Shown here: piece by piece, positions 31,503 to 39,214 of the stretch
Layout: every line of letters begins with the position of its first letter
Numbering within the stretch: the stretch's first letter is position 1
IMG/VR virus record: IMGVR_UViG_3300015360_000085
Location: 1-41,371 of that record
DNA: 41,371 bases
DNA from: a virus
Direction: 5' to 3' (one strand)
Program-made: the position numbers and the translations under genes
Notes under the pieces: model-generated
Told to the model about the DNA's origin: nothing
Databases searched by the model: none
What the model saw: only the letters and a program-made list of their open reading frames with translations

Positions 31503-32246
31503 TCAGGCACCACCAAACGTAGCCCAGATACTTCCCGGCTTCGATGACACGGCTGCCTTCTGGTACACCTTGTTGCCCATCACACCATCGACATCGAGTG
31601 CCGCCTCGCTGTACTCCTCGAAATCGGCGGCTGCTTCGGCCGCTTCGATGAGTGCCGTGCGGATGTCGTCGTCATCGACGCCGTAATCCTCGTCATCCTC
31701 GTCCGGTTCGGGCTTGGCCTTGGCCTTGGCTGCTGGCTTGGCTGCCAGCTTCGGCTTGGCCTTGCCCTTGACACTCGTCTCAGCCATGCCGTTGTAGTGG
31801 ACGGGGATCACCAGGTCTTTCTCCTTGCCGTCCTGCATGGTCAGCTTGACCGTGCCCATGTGGAACGACATGCCGTCGAGCCACGCTGCGTTGAACACCA
31901 GGTCAACGCCCGTCTCACGAACTTCCTTCATGAACTCGGCTGCGTTGTCCATCTTGGTCAGTGCATCCACGAACCGGCCGTAGTTCGACTGGTTGTTGAG
32001 GTTGGTCGGCTTGCCCGACGTGTGGACCAGCGTCGATCCCCGGTCGGCAGGCTCAAACGTCTTGCCGACGCTGTACAACTGCTTGGCATCCTCGCCCTCT
32101 TCCATGCCGAACGTGACGATGGCGACGCATGCTTCACCCTTGGCGTAGGTGGCGTCGTAGCCGAACTCGATGCTCTTGACCGTGACATCGGCATCCACCA
32201 TGGGCAGACCCGACGACAGGTTGAATGGGTTGAACTCTTCGCTCAC
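31503..32246 (-). CDS. Possible single-strand DNA-binding protein
   Basis: A 247-aa protein. Residues about 18-160 form a beta-rich domain (VDADVTVKSIEFGYDATYAK; ACVAIVTFGMEEGE) like an OB-type fold. A Lys/Ala-rich linker (about 160-180) and a strongly acidic segment with PEPDEDDEDYGVDDDD follow, then a C-terminal helix and SIWATFGGA. The acidic region recalls the partner-binding tails of SSB proteins, though here it is not at the very end. GTG start with AAGGGAG upstream; it overlaps the upstream stop (GTGA). The neighbouring helicase and a Sak4-like ATPase support an SSB role; not proven. Confidence 0.5.
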   Translation of the reverse strand: MSEEFNPFNLSSGLPMVDADVTVKSIEFGYDATYAKGEACVAIVTFGMEEGEDAKQLYSVGKTFEPADRGSTLVHTSGKPTNLNNQSNYGRFVDALTKMDNAAEFMKEVRETGVDLVFNAAWLDGMSFHMGTVKLTMQDGKEKDLVIPVHYNGMAETSVKGKAKPKLAAKPAAKAKAKPEPDEDDEDYGVDDDDIRTALIEAAEAAADFEEYSEAALDVDGVMGNKVYQKAAVSSKPGSIWATFGGA

Positions 32247-32422
32247 TTGATAACTCCCTTATTGTTGTGTTGGTGCTGACGGGCCTTAGCCCGGTGGTAC
32301 CGCTGCCATGCATTCTGCTTAGTAGTCTGCATTTCAGCGGCGATCTTGCTGAACGACATCCCCATGCCGTCCTTTAGTTCAATGATGAGTGCGTTCTCTT
32401 TGTCACGCTGGCCCTGGTTCAT
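32243..32422 (-). CDS. 59-aa helix-turn-helix protein
   Basis: A small protein with a helix-turn-helix of sigma-factor region 4 or resolvase type: MSFSKIAAEMQTTKQNAWQR (about residues 20-39), ending basic (YHRAKARQHQHNNKG). The ATG at 32422 overlaps the upstream stop and has GGAAGAG before it. It probably binds DNA; target unknown. Confidence 0.6.
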   Translation of the reverse strand: MNQGQRDKENALIIELKDGMGMSFSKIAAEMQTTKQNAWQRYHRAKARQHQHNNKGVIK

Positions 32423-32658
32423 GTCTCTTCCCAGCATTGGGCGTGCATGACGGGACGATCCCCGCCGGGGAACCACGCAATGTAATCACACTCACTGAAC
32501 GTGTAACCACACTCCGGGCAGAGTCCCCCGTACTTCGCTGGAAAGATCATGGGCTTGTCCACCCGTGCCTCACGTTGGGCACGACCGTTGCAGATGACGC
32601 ACGCAGACACGGGACCCAGCCCATGGATGCACTCCTCTGAGTCCATGTCGTCGGTCAT
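32419..32658 (-). CDS. 79-aa zinc-finger protein
   Basis: Two Cys pairs in the N-terminal half (CIHGLGPVSACVICNG) and CPECGY plus a later C-x-H-x2-C (MHAQCWEE), consistent with two zinc sites. It overlaps the helicase stop (ATGA). It may be a helicase accessory or a nucleic-acid-binding factor; unrecognised. Confidence 0.65.
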   Translation of the reverse strand: MTDDMDSEECIHGLGPVSACVICNGRAQREARVDKPMIFPAKYGGLCPECGYTFSECDYIAWFPGGDRPVMHAQCWEET

Positions 32659-34286
32659 GTCTTGGGCCTACGCAACCATCTGAGGTCCCTGCGTGTGTCG
32701 ATGGCGGCACGGAACCATCCGGGGAACAACATCTGATGCTTGCGGTACAGGTTGGTGGCGAACTGGGAGTCGAGGATGTACGTCGTGCAGTAGTCATCCT
32801 TGTGCCTCACCCCACGCCCGCACATCTGCACCACATCACGGATGGTCTGGACGGCATACCATGTCGCCCCCTCGTTGCCCATCCGGCTCCGTGCGCTTAC
32901 CTGCCGATCACCGAGGCTTGGATACGGCACCTTAGCCAACACTTGGACCCGACATAGGTCATCCGGCAGGTCAATCCCACGTTCCATACTAGGAGCGAGC
33001 AGAACACTTCCTGGGGTCGCCTTGAACCGATCAAGCGCACCATGCCTATCTCGGCCACTGTCGTAGGTGATGATGTCACGACCAGGGACTCGATAACCGC
33101 CACGTCGTAGCTGATACGCAATCTGTTCAGTGAGGTCGTATGAGACAGTATGGATAAGGATGCGATCCTTTGGGTGGTTCATGAGGATGGCTTGAATGGC
33201 ATAAGACAGATCAACGACTGCTTCACCTTCCTTGATAGTCTTATAGGTGACATCAGCGATCGGAGCCATGATGACCGGACGATTCTCTGGTGGAAAGGTG
33301 GACGGTACGACGACTGTTGCATAGTCATACGGCAGACCGAGTGAGTCGGCCATCTCGTCGCTGCTGATGAGGGTTGCTGACATGACTAGCCATCTCGGGG
33401 CGTGCCTCCACAAGAACTTGGTGCCCATGCTGCTTACCTTGACAGGCTTCATCACGAACTGGTTGTCTTTCTCGTACTGCCGCAACCATAGCCCGGTGTC
33501 CTCGTCCAGATCGGGGTCGTCACGCAGCTTCAACTCACGCTGCAACTCCCCCATCACACGCACTGTCGCTTGCACGCACGCCTTCATGCCACGTTGCGCC
33601 TTCATGTCTCGCTCTGCCTTGGCCATCGGCTCAAACGTCTGGATGAAGTCGTCCATCCATGCGATGATCGTCGCCTTGCGTGCGCCTTTCTTCGGCGGCT
33701 CCATGCGTGCCATCTGCATGTACCTGATCGGCACCCGGTACTCCACGAACGACATCAGTTGAGACTCAAGGGTGTCGGCCTCGTCCACGATCACCAGGTC
33801 ACGACCGGAGAACCCGCCGACGTAGTTCGCTTCAGTCAGCAGGTAGCTGATGTTGGTCACCGCTAGCTCCGACCCCAGCGCCTCACGCTTGGCGATCTGG
33901 TACGGGCAACCCGCATGCCCGTCCTCGCAGTGGAAGCATGGGTCAACCGGACGCTTCGCTATGCAGTCGGCGGCAGTGGCGTTCGGGTTGGACTGAGTGG
34001 GGTAGTTCGCTCGCCCCTTCAGCACCTTGGCATACGGGTAGTCCTTGGCGAACTGATCCTGTAGTGCCTTGTCGGAGCACACATACAACGCATTGCCTGC
34101 GTTCTCTCGGCGGATCAACTCAGCGATGAGTGTCTTGCCTGTACCAGTGGGTCCATCGAGGAACACCACGTCGTTACCATCTTCGTAAGCCTCCATCACA
34201 TGGTTGACGGCGACAACCTGATGGGGCCGCACCTTGGTCACCCATGCGGGTAGTTCGGCTGCTTCGGTGACTGGATCGTTGGTCAT
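32655..34286 (-). CDS. DinG/XPD-like Fe-S helicase
   Basis: A 543-aa superfamily 2 helicase. Walker A is GPTGTGKT (residues 45-52); Cys108, Cys117, Cys120 and Cys127 have the spacing of an Fe-S cluster (ADCIAKRPVDPCFHC, then GC); DEAD box VIVDEADTLE (168-171); SATL motif MSATLISSDEM; motif VI QMCGRGVR. It unwinds DNA with 5'-3' polarity in known relatives. ATG 34286 is preferred over an earlier in-frame start whose N terminus is Pro/Ser-rich shadow sequence. In the absence of a replicative helicase of DnaB type, it may serve in replication start or recombination. Confidence 0.85.
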   Translation of the reverse strand: MTNDPVTEAAELPAWVTKVRPHQVVAVNHVMEAYEDGNDVVFLDGPTGTGKTLIAELIRRENAGNALYVCSDKALQDQFAKDYPYAKVLKGRANYPTQSNPNATAADCIAKRPVDPCFHCEDGHAGCPYQIAKREALGSELAVTNISYLLTEANYVGGFSGRDLVIVDEADTLESQLMSFVEYRVPIRYMQMARMEPPKKGARKATIIAWMDDFIQTFEPMAKAERDMKAQRGMKACVQATVRVMGELQRELKLRDDPDLDEDTGLWLRQYEKDNQFVMKPVKVSSMGTKFLWRHAPRWLVMSATLISSDEMADSLGLPYDYATVVVPSTFPPENRPVIMAPIADVTYKTIKEGEAVVDLSYAIQAILMNHPKDRILIHTVSYDLTEQIAYQLRRGGYRVPGRDIITYDSGRDRHGALDRFKATPGSVLLAPSMERGIDLPDDLCRVQVLAKVPYPSLGDRQVSARSRMGNEGATWYAVQTIRDVVQMCGRGVRHKDDYCTTYILDSQFATNLYRKHQMLFPGWFRAAIDTRRDLRWLRRPKT

Positions 34287-34326
34287 ACGGGACCTGACTG
34301 GATAAGGGGACTGGCAAGGACTCAGA

Positions 34327-34884
34327 TTACCGGCGGCGCTTCCGGGTATCGGTGGCGTCAGACATAGCGGACATGGCATCGGCCACGGCATCGCTAATCA
34401 GGTCATGGTGACCGGGAGCTAGCTCTTGTTCATCGAGCATCTGCTGCAACCGTTCGATGTACACGTTCAACCTCGACCAGTTACGGGAGGCAATGCATAT
34501 CTCAAGGACTTCGTGGAACTTATCGACATCGTGCTTGATCTGCTGATCGAGCGCCAAGTCGGCATCCATCTGGGCACGCCACACATACAACTCCAACGCC
34601 ACCGGGTCGATCGTGGAGGCGGGGTTGGTGTGCAGGAAGTGCAGACGATGAACGATGGCATCACGCACGAATGCTTGGCGTGATCGTTGATAGCCAGGGT
34701 TGTCATCAACCGCTCTGGCGATCAGTGCCTCCAACGATGGAGGCAGCTTCGTATTGATCTGCTCGTAGTGCCCTTTGGAATCCGTGCTGTCCGTATAGAG
34801 CTTGTTCGGGTCGTAGTTCGACCGGACAATGCTGATGACGGTCGGACCAGTCGAGCCTTTGGACGGCTGAGTGGTGGTAGCCAC
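34327..34884 (-). CDS. Ribbon-helix-helix-like DNA-binding protein
   Basis: A 185-aa protein. Residues about 41-85 (INTKLPPSLEALIARAV, then QAFVRDAIVHRLHFL) have the strand-helix-helix form of MetJ/Arc-type regulators. A helical C-terminal half follows and a basic tip (DTRKRRR). GTG start with AGGGAGAAC upstream. It lies directly beside the palindrome-rich non-coding region 34885-35418, so autoregulation or binding at an origin is likely. A helicase gene follows 40 bp later. Confidence 0.6.
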   Translation of the reverse strand: MATTTQPSKGSTGPTVISIVRSNYDPNKLYTDSTDSKGHYEQINTKLPPSLEALIARAVDDNPGYQRSRQAFVRDAIVHRLHFLHTNPASTIDPVALELYVWRAQMDADLALDQQIKHDVDKFHEVLEICIASRNWSRLNVYIERLQQMLDEQELAPGHHDLISDAVADAMSAMSDATDTRKRRR

Positions 34885-34999
34885 TTATGTTCTCCCTGCT
34901 GCTGACCCCGGGTGCTGACGCCGGGGAACGGAGCATATCGGGGGTCCCGGGGCCTTGGCAAGGAACACCGAAACAACCACTGAGCGTGACAAAGTTGGG

Positions 35000-35062
35000 C
35001 GAAACGCTTGACTGTGACGAATGTCACCACCTAATCACGTTTCCCCTGGTCACAGCGTTTCG
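35000..35062. repeat. Inverted repeat with GTGAC motifs
   Basis: CGAAACGCT (35000-35008) and its complement AGCGTTTCG (35054-35062) flank two further GTGAC/GTCAC elements. Four GTGAC-type motifs lie within 70 bp (34986-35053), an iteron-like arrangement for a DNA-binding protein. Confidence 0.6.
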
Positions 35063-35127
35063 GCTATCCCTGCTTTGAGAACGACTCCCAGAAGCACCAG
35101 GAAACGGGTGTTTTTGGGGGGTCAGAT

Positions 35128-35232
35128 CGTCAAGCATGAAAGTTGCTAACGGGGGGTGCCTCCCACTAGGCTCTAGGTCAGAGCCTTGTGGGAGGTACCC
35201 CCCTACTTTCCTGGTATATGGTATGCTTGACG
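35128..35232. repeat. Nested giant palindrome
   Basis: Core 35151-35203: 23 of 24 positions paired, arms GGGGGGTG and CCTCCCAC and AGGCTCT with their complements, loop AGGTC. Outer arms: GAAAGT (35138-35143) with ACTTTC (35205-35210) and CGTCAAGCAT (35128-35137) with ATGCTTGACG (35223-35232). The nesting is asymmetric (12-nt bulge on the right). It may form a cruciform in DNA or a very stable hairpin in RNA. Confidence 0.7.
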
Positions 35233-35358
35233 TTGACACACCTATCCGATACCAACCCCCCCCCTTGACAGGCGGCGACCACAAATGGTTCCATGCCTCC
35301 TGTCTGTCTCGCCCCATCCGGCTGGAGACATCCGCTCGCCCTTGCCCGGTGAACCGAC

Positions 35359-35390
35359 AAAGGCCCGGTCCCTCCCAGGACCGGGCCTTT
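35359..35390 (-). terminator. Bidirectional terminator
   Basis: AAAGGCCCGGTCC pairs with GGACCGGGCCTTT around a 6-nt loop. It ends the transcript of the gene at 35419-35637, with T-tract for the leftward direction, and could also act rightward. Confidence 0.85.
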
Positions 35391-35418
35391 GCTCACCAGT
35401 GGTATCGGTGTACCGGCA

Positions 35419-35637
35419 TCAACCCATCCGGCGAAGCACCTCGTCAATCAGGGCGTCAACATCCCGCTCTGTGTACCTGCCCTTGTGCAGCGCTGCACTC
35501 TTGAGATGGTGAGTCAGGCCAGAATCGCTCATCGCTGCAAGCTTGACCCTTACCTCCCGCCTCATCTTCAGCCGGTCCTCTTGGTCCAGATGAGTGAACC
35601 CGGAGAAGAACCGGCTACCTCCCGCCTTGTCAGCCAT
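35419..35637 (-). CDS. 72-aa basic hypothetical protein
   Basis: A small protein starting MADKAGGSRFFSGF with helices KMRREVRVKLAAMSDSGL and TERDVDALIDEVLRRM. It overlaps the DUF932 gene stop by 8 nt. Basic and helical, possibly nucleic-acid binding; no family recognised. Confidence 0.65.
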   Translation of the reverse strand: MADKAGGSRFFSGFTHLDQEDRLKMRREVRVKLAAMSDSGLTHHLKSAALHKGRYTERDVDALIDEVLRRMG

Positions 35638-36775
35638 GAGTCGCTACCGGCATCTTGATCCCCTCGATGCCGTTGACGATGGTCCAGAAGTCATCCGCCT
35701 CTTTGGCGAAGCTGCCGTTCAGCGTTCCGGTCATGATCCGATCGACGGCGTTGTCGTTCTGAGGCTTCATGTGCTCGGTCCATGTGTTGACTGCCTGGAA
35801 TGCTCCGAGCATCGTGCCGTGCCAGGTTGCCGCTCTCGGGTCGATGTGCCACATGTTCATGAGGGCTTCCTGCTTGTTCGATGCGATGGTGATGCCACGC
35901 TGGTTCTTCACACGCTGCCCGTTGGGACCGGCCTCGACTTCGGGGACGGGGATCGGGATGAGTCCGTCCACGATGGCCTTGAACTGGCGGTCCGTGACCT
36001 CGACATCGACCAGGCCGTCCACCCATGTCGAGAACTCCTCAGCGTCCTCGTACACCAGACCGAGAGCGTCCCGAAGCAGGCCGATCTTCGACAACGACCT
36101 GGACGAGTGCTTGATCTTCACCCGGTCCGTGGCGTTGTGGATGGCAGCGGCGACCGAGTTGTCACAGACGCCGATCATGTTCGTCATGAAGTACGCCGAC
36201 GATGCCGTGGTGTCGAGGCTGGTTCGTGCCAGCAGGGTTGGCTTGAAGTCCAACTTGGCTCTTGCCGTTGTGACTCCGTTGGGAAGGGTCATGCAGACAT
36301 AGGCCACACCGCCCTGTCGCAAGAGTCCAGCGCTGTCGATGCCCAACTCGCCGTCTGCGATGGTGGCCGGTCCGTCGATCAGCCACTTGTGGTAGCCGTG
36401 AATCTGGTAGCTGTCCACTCCAACGTAGGAGAACACCGTGTCGTTCGTGGGGTTCATGATGGCCTTGCGCTTGGTGTCACCCACCCAGCGGAACGGGTTG
36501 CCGTATCCATCGGTGCCATCCGCCTCATCTGCCGAGCACGGCACCTTGAGCATCACCGGGGCCTCGATCGGTTCCCAGTTGAACAGCACCCTGTCCACTT
36601 CATCGACCGGGATGAACCCGTCGTAGGCGTTCTGGAAGCCTTCGCTCTGCCACCACGCCCTGTAGCTGCCGTCTGCCTGGAGGATCATCCAGTTGTTGTT
36701 GACCCACTTGGCCTTGTCGTTGACATTGCCCAACATGGTGTACATGTTGAGGTCTGCGATCGTTTCCCTGCTCAT
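35630..36775 (-). CDS. DUF932 family protein
   Basis: A 381-aa protein that fits the DUF932/TIGR03299 phage-plasmid family: an N-terminal MSRETIADLNMYTMLG, a middle SYVGVDSYQIHGYHKW, and a C-terminal ATWHGTMLGAFQAVNTWTEH block with NDNAVDRIMTGTLNGSF, the usual family ending. Members occur widely in phages and mobile elements; the biochemical role is not known. The ATG at 36775 has AGGAG 8 nt upstream. A promoter candidate lies at 36832-36860 and a terminator at 36890-36923 isolates it from the genes upstream, so it is probably highly and separately transcribed. Confidence 0.75.
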   Translation of the reverse strand: MSRETIADLNMYTMLGNVNDKAKWVNNNWMILQADGSYRAWWQSEGFQNAYDGFIPVDEVDRVLFNWEPIEAPVMLKVPCSADEADGTDGYGNPFRWVGDTKRKAIMNPTNDTVFSYVGVDSYQIHGYHKWLIDGPATIADGELGIDSAGLLRQGGVAYVCMTLPNGVTTARAKLDFKPTLLARTSLDTTASSAYFMTNMIGVCDNSVAAAIHNATDRVKIKHSSRSLSKIGLLRDALGLVYEDAEEFSTWVDGLVDVEVTDRQFKAIVDGLIPIPVPEVEAGPNGQRVKNQRGITIASNKQEALMNMWHIDPRAATWHGTMLGAFQAVNTWTEHMKPQNDNAVDRIMTGTLNGSFAKEADDFWTIVNGIEGIKMPVATHG

Positions 36776-36831
36776 TGCCCAGTCTCCTGTTTGTTTGCCG
36801 AGGTTGTCTCGGTGGTTGCTGACTGCCATCC

Positions 36832-36860
36832 AGCGTAATCCAGCAGTCTCACTGTGTCAA
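36832..36860 (-). promoter_or_regulatory. Promoter candidate for the DUF932 gene
   Basis: TTGACA (36860 to 36855), 17-nt spacer, TACGCT (36837 to 36832), and about 50 nt to the ATG at 36775. It lies downstream of the terminator at 36890-36923, as expected for a new transcript start. Confidence 0.55.
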
Positions 36861-36889
36861 GCTGGACGGCACTTGCCCTTATACACGAC

Positions 36890-36923
36890 AAAGGCCCCGA
36901 TTCCATAAGGAACCGGGGCCTTC
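36890..36923 (-). terminator. Terminator before the DUF932 gene
   Basis: AAGGCCCCG pairs with CGGGGCCTT; an inner TTCC/GGAA adds four pairs, with loop ATAA. T-tracts suit both strands. It separates the small-gene cluster (36938-38620) from the DUF932 transcript. Confidence 0.8.
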
Positions 36924-36937
36924 ATCAACTCACCCAC

Positions 36938-37099
36938 TCACATAGGGAGATTGTGTGCGTCTGAACTGTCCAACTCTAGGTCGGCCAGTGCATCGTCTAG
37001 GGTCCGCTCAAGCCAATGCTTGTTCAGCTTGAGCGGACGCTGCACGATCCATGGTGCTGCCTCGATGGGGTGGGAGGGTCGTGCTCTGGACTTGCCCAT
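36938..37099 (-). CDS. 53-aa hypothetical protein
   Basis: A small protein starting MGKSRARPSHPIEAAPWIVQ, basic at the start, acidic at the end (LADLELDSSDAHN). It contains a perfect 12-bp inverted repeat in its coding DNA (37002-37013 and 37027-37038), with arms GTCCGCTCAAGC. The next gene upstream ends 18 nt away. No family recognised; coding status is supported by position and open frame. Confidence 0.5.
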   Translation of the reverse strand: MGKSRARPSHPIEAAPWIVQRPLKLNKHWLERTLDDALADLELDSSDAHNLPM

Positions 37100-37116
37100 A
37101 AGCACGACCCTAACCC

Positions 37117-37512
37117 TTACAGCCCTGCCTCCATCTCGTATTGCTCCGAGTGCATGTCCATGAACATCTCCTGAGCGTACTCCAGCGTCGGAACCATCCG
37201 AGCGTCGAACAGTTCGACGTTCTCCGAATCATGGCCGACACGCTCGGAGTGCTCCATGGCCTCCTCCCATGCCGTGAGGAAGCTGCTGAATGCTCGCAGT
37301 CCCTCCATGCAGTCCGGCTCCTGATCGGCGCTGATGCCGCTCATGATGGCGCTGTCGTTGCCACTGGTGCAGATGCAGGTTCCGCCGATGAAGGCAGCCC
37401 ACTCGTACCTGTACCGGTTGTCGAACAACCACTCGGTGGTCGTCATCTCAAGGATGAAGTTGTCATCGGTGGAGTGCCACTCGATGCTTTGCGTTGCCTT
37501 GATCTTGCCCAT
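37117..37512 (-). CDS. 131-aa acidic hypothetical protein
   Basis: A beta-helix mixed acidic protein starting MGKIKATQSIEWHSTDDN, with strand-rich region YEWAAFIGGTCICTSG and a Met-rich helical C terminus (EMFMDMHSEQYEME). The next gene starts nearby, so it belongs to a co-transcribed cluster. Role unknown. Confidence 0.65.
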   Translation of the reverse strand: MGKIKATQSIEWHSTDDNFILEMTTTEWLFDNRYRYEWAAFIGGTCICTSGNDSAIMSGISADQEPDCMEGLRAFSSFLTAWEEAMEHSERVGHDSENVELFDARMVPTLEYAQEMFMDMHSEQYEMEAGL

Positions 37513-37513
37513 G

Positions 37514-37789
37514 TCATTCTCCCTCTAGTAGTGCCGGAACGATCCGGCGGAGTGCCGTGTCGATGTGACTGTCGAGTGTTTCGCTGAACAGTTGAGCACC
37601 CATGGCGTTGCCGACGATGGTGTGCCCCCTGACTTCCCAGAACAAGTCCCACCTGTACCGCTTGTTCAGGTCCTTGACTGCATCGGCTCGGGGGATGTCT
37701 CCCCTGATGTACCTGTCCCGCCGGTCATCGGTGTCCAGAGGGGTGATGGCGGTCCACAACGCCTTGATTGCCTTCGCTGGTATCTTCAT
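37514..37789 (-). CDS. 91-aa basic hypothetical protein
   Basis: A small alpha/beta protein starting MKIPAKAIKALWTAITPLDT, with basic segment LNKRYRWDLFWEVRG and ending acidic. Adjacent genes are 1 nt away on either side, so it is part of the same operon. No family recognised. Confidence 0.65.
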   Translation of the reverse strand: MKIPAKAIKALWTAITPLDTDDRRDRYIRGDIPRADAVKDLNKRYRWDLFWEVRGHTIVGNAMGAQLFSETLDSHIDTALRRIVPALLEGE

Positions 37790-37790
37790 G

Positions 37791-38159
37791 TCATTCTCCG
37801 TCGTCGTCGTCGTCGTCTTTCATCCAGAGTCCCCAGTCCCCGGAGTCGCCACACCCACCGAAGTAGGCGTCAACCCCTTCAGGGATCAGGGTGTTCAGCT
37901 TGTCCTCCATCTCGTCATGAAGCCACACCATGTTCTCCCAAGCCCTACCGACCGTCTCGGGGTATTCGCTGGTGTCGATGACATCTCGCAACACCTTGAT
38001 GGCTCGCTGGTAGTGGTCGCCGGGAAGCTGCGTTGCTTCATTGCACATGTCCACAATCTCGGCAATCCGGTCGGTCATGTACTGGCCATGGTGGCTGTCC
38101 ACCAGGCAACCGAAGCTGAGCCACACTGTGGGTGTGATCTGCACTTCAGTGATCGTCAT
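37791..38159 (-). CDS. 122-aa acidic hypothetical protein
   Basis: A protein starting MTITEVQITPTVWLSFGCLV; residues 30-90 are helical (EIVDMCNEATQLPGDHYQRA), and it ends in a run of six Asp (KDDDDDDGE). The upstream stop overlaps the start (ATGA). No family recognised. Confidence 0.65.
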   Translation of the reverse strand: MTITEVQITPTVWLSFGCLVDSHHGQYMTDRIAEIVDMCNEATQLPGDHYQRAIKVLRDVIDTSEYPETVGRAWENMVWLHDEMEDKLNTLIPEGVDAYFGGCGDSGDWGLWMKDDDDDDGE

Positions 38160-38620
38160 CTCATCCCCCCATCGTCCAGGGTGACTTCGCCGTTGATGAG
38201 TGCATCCAGACCCCGGAACAGGTCCTCGTCGGAGATGACCCATGAGGAGTTCAGGTCCTCCTCGTTCTCACGTTCCGCTCCGAAGTTCCGCCAGAACTGG
38301 CTGTCGGGGTAGCACAATGAGGTCGCCTCATTGGCCGTCAGACCGAGGAACGCTTGAAGCAGTTCTTTCTCCCGGTTGCAGCCGTTCTGGATCGCTCTCA
38401 TGTACTCATCACGGTTGGTGTTGAATACGTATGCGTTGGTCCATCCGGCAATGCAACCCGTTGTCCCGCACTCAAACACGTCCTCCGCCGAAGCGCCGTT
38501 GACCAGATCGGCAACCAGATCATTGATGTTGCCTACGCTCCATGTCTCCATGTTGACGGCGTGGACCTTTGAGCCCTCCACCATCAACTCCTTCACTGCT
38601 GCCAGTCGCTCCAAATACAT
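38156..38620 (-). CDS. 154-aa protein with CGTTGCIAGW motif
   Basis: A 154-aa protein with helix MYLERLAAVKELMVEG, then NMETWSVGNINDLV and FECGTTGCIAGWTNAYVF (about residues 49-66), a Cys-Gly motif that I have seen in unassigned phage proteins. ATG 38620 has AAGGGAG upstream at 6 nt; the in-frame extension from 38701 lies in the promoter region. First gene of the small-gene transcript. Function unknown; the two Cys may bind a metal. Confidence 0.7.
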   Translation of the reverse strand: MYLERLAAVKELMVEGSKVHAVNMETWSVGNINDLVADLVNGASAEDVFECGTTGCIAGWTNAYVFNTNRDEYMRAIQNGCNREKELLQAFLGLTANEATSLCYPDSQFWRNFGAERENEEDLNSSWVISDEDLFRGLDALINGEVTLDDGGMR

Positions 38621-38672
38621 TATAACTCCCTTGTTTATGTGAGTGAGATTGCCGGGTCTTTCCGGCACCACC

Positions 38673-38701
38673 AGCTTGACATCCAGCCATTCCGTTGTCA
38701 A
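38673..38701 (-). promoter_or_regulatory. Promoter candidate for the 38156-38620 operon
   Basis: TTGACA (38701 to 38696), 17-nt spacer, CAAGCT (38678 to 38673), about 50 nt before the ATG. The sequence around it (AGTTGACAACGG and CAAGCTGG) is nearly identical to the candidate at 31434-31463. Confidence 0.6.
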
Positions 38702-39138
38702 CTGGCTGCCAGCTTCATATCCACGTCTAATAGCTTGTTCGCCTACCTATCCGCATGCTTGTTCGCCAGGGTTGTAGCATTGTTCCGGCCCCCCTAGCGA
38801 CCCCAACGACATACCCCTCCCCGGATGCCACGCCGAGTGGTCGCCTTGACCATTCCTTAACGCATGGGTGCAGGCATGCGTCTAAGGCACGTGCATGCCT
38901 GATCGGTGCCACTGCCTCTGCCTCTGCCAGCACCCTGCCTGCCTGCCAGCACCCTGCCTGCCACCCTACCGCATCCGGTACCCACTGTGAGCAGGGGAAA
39001 CGTCCCTAAGGTCCCTAGCGTCCGTTCTAATGGCCGTTTAGCGTTCCCCGGTCCCCTAGTGACACCCTGCCGCCGTTCACTCGTTAGGTGCCTCGCTAGG
39101 TGCCTCGTTTCGTTAGTGCCGGCACTCCCCGGGCATGC

Positions 39139-39171
39139 AAAGGGGCCAGGACCCTGTTGGGTCCTGGCCCC
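39139..39171 (-). terminator. Second tandem terminator copy
   Basis: GGGGCCAGGAC paired with GTCCTGGCCCC, followed by TTTGC in the leftward direction. Nearly identical to the copy at 39215-39247 and to 8985-9018. Confidence 0.8.
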
Positions 39172-39214
39172 TAGTGCCTGCCTGCCTGCCTTGCCTGCCT
39201 GCCTCAGAAACGAC

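Larger units (their letters stand above)
34885..35418. other. 534-bp non-coding region with nested palindromes (candidate origin/control region)
   Basis: No credible gene. It contains: GTGAC/GTCAC motifs at 34986, 35014, 35023 and 35049; a 9-bp inverted repeat CGAAACGCT/AGCGTTTCG (35000-35008 and 35054-35062); a nested palindrome at 35128-35232; TTGAC boxes at 35227 and 35233; and a terminator at 35359-35390. All flanking genes run leftward, so this is not a simple divergent promoter. The density of symmetric repeats is typical of an origin or master control region, which is inference. Confidence 0.55.

Noticed and set aside
35024-35317. Leftward open frame across the palindrome region
   Set aside because: It runs through the giant palindrome and inverted repeats, lacks a ribosome site and has biased low-complexity sequence; taken as chance.
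35594-36838. 414-codon rightward open frame opposite the DUF932 gene
   Set aside because: Antisense shadow of a GC-rich gene with good family match and ribosome site on the other strand.
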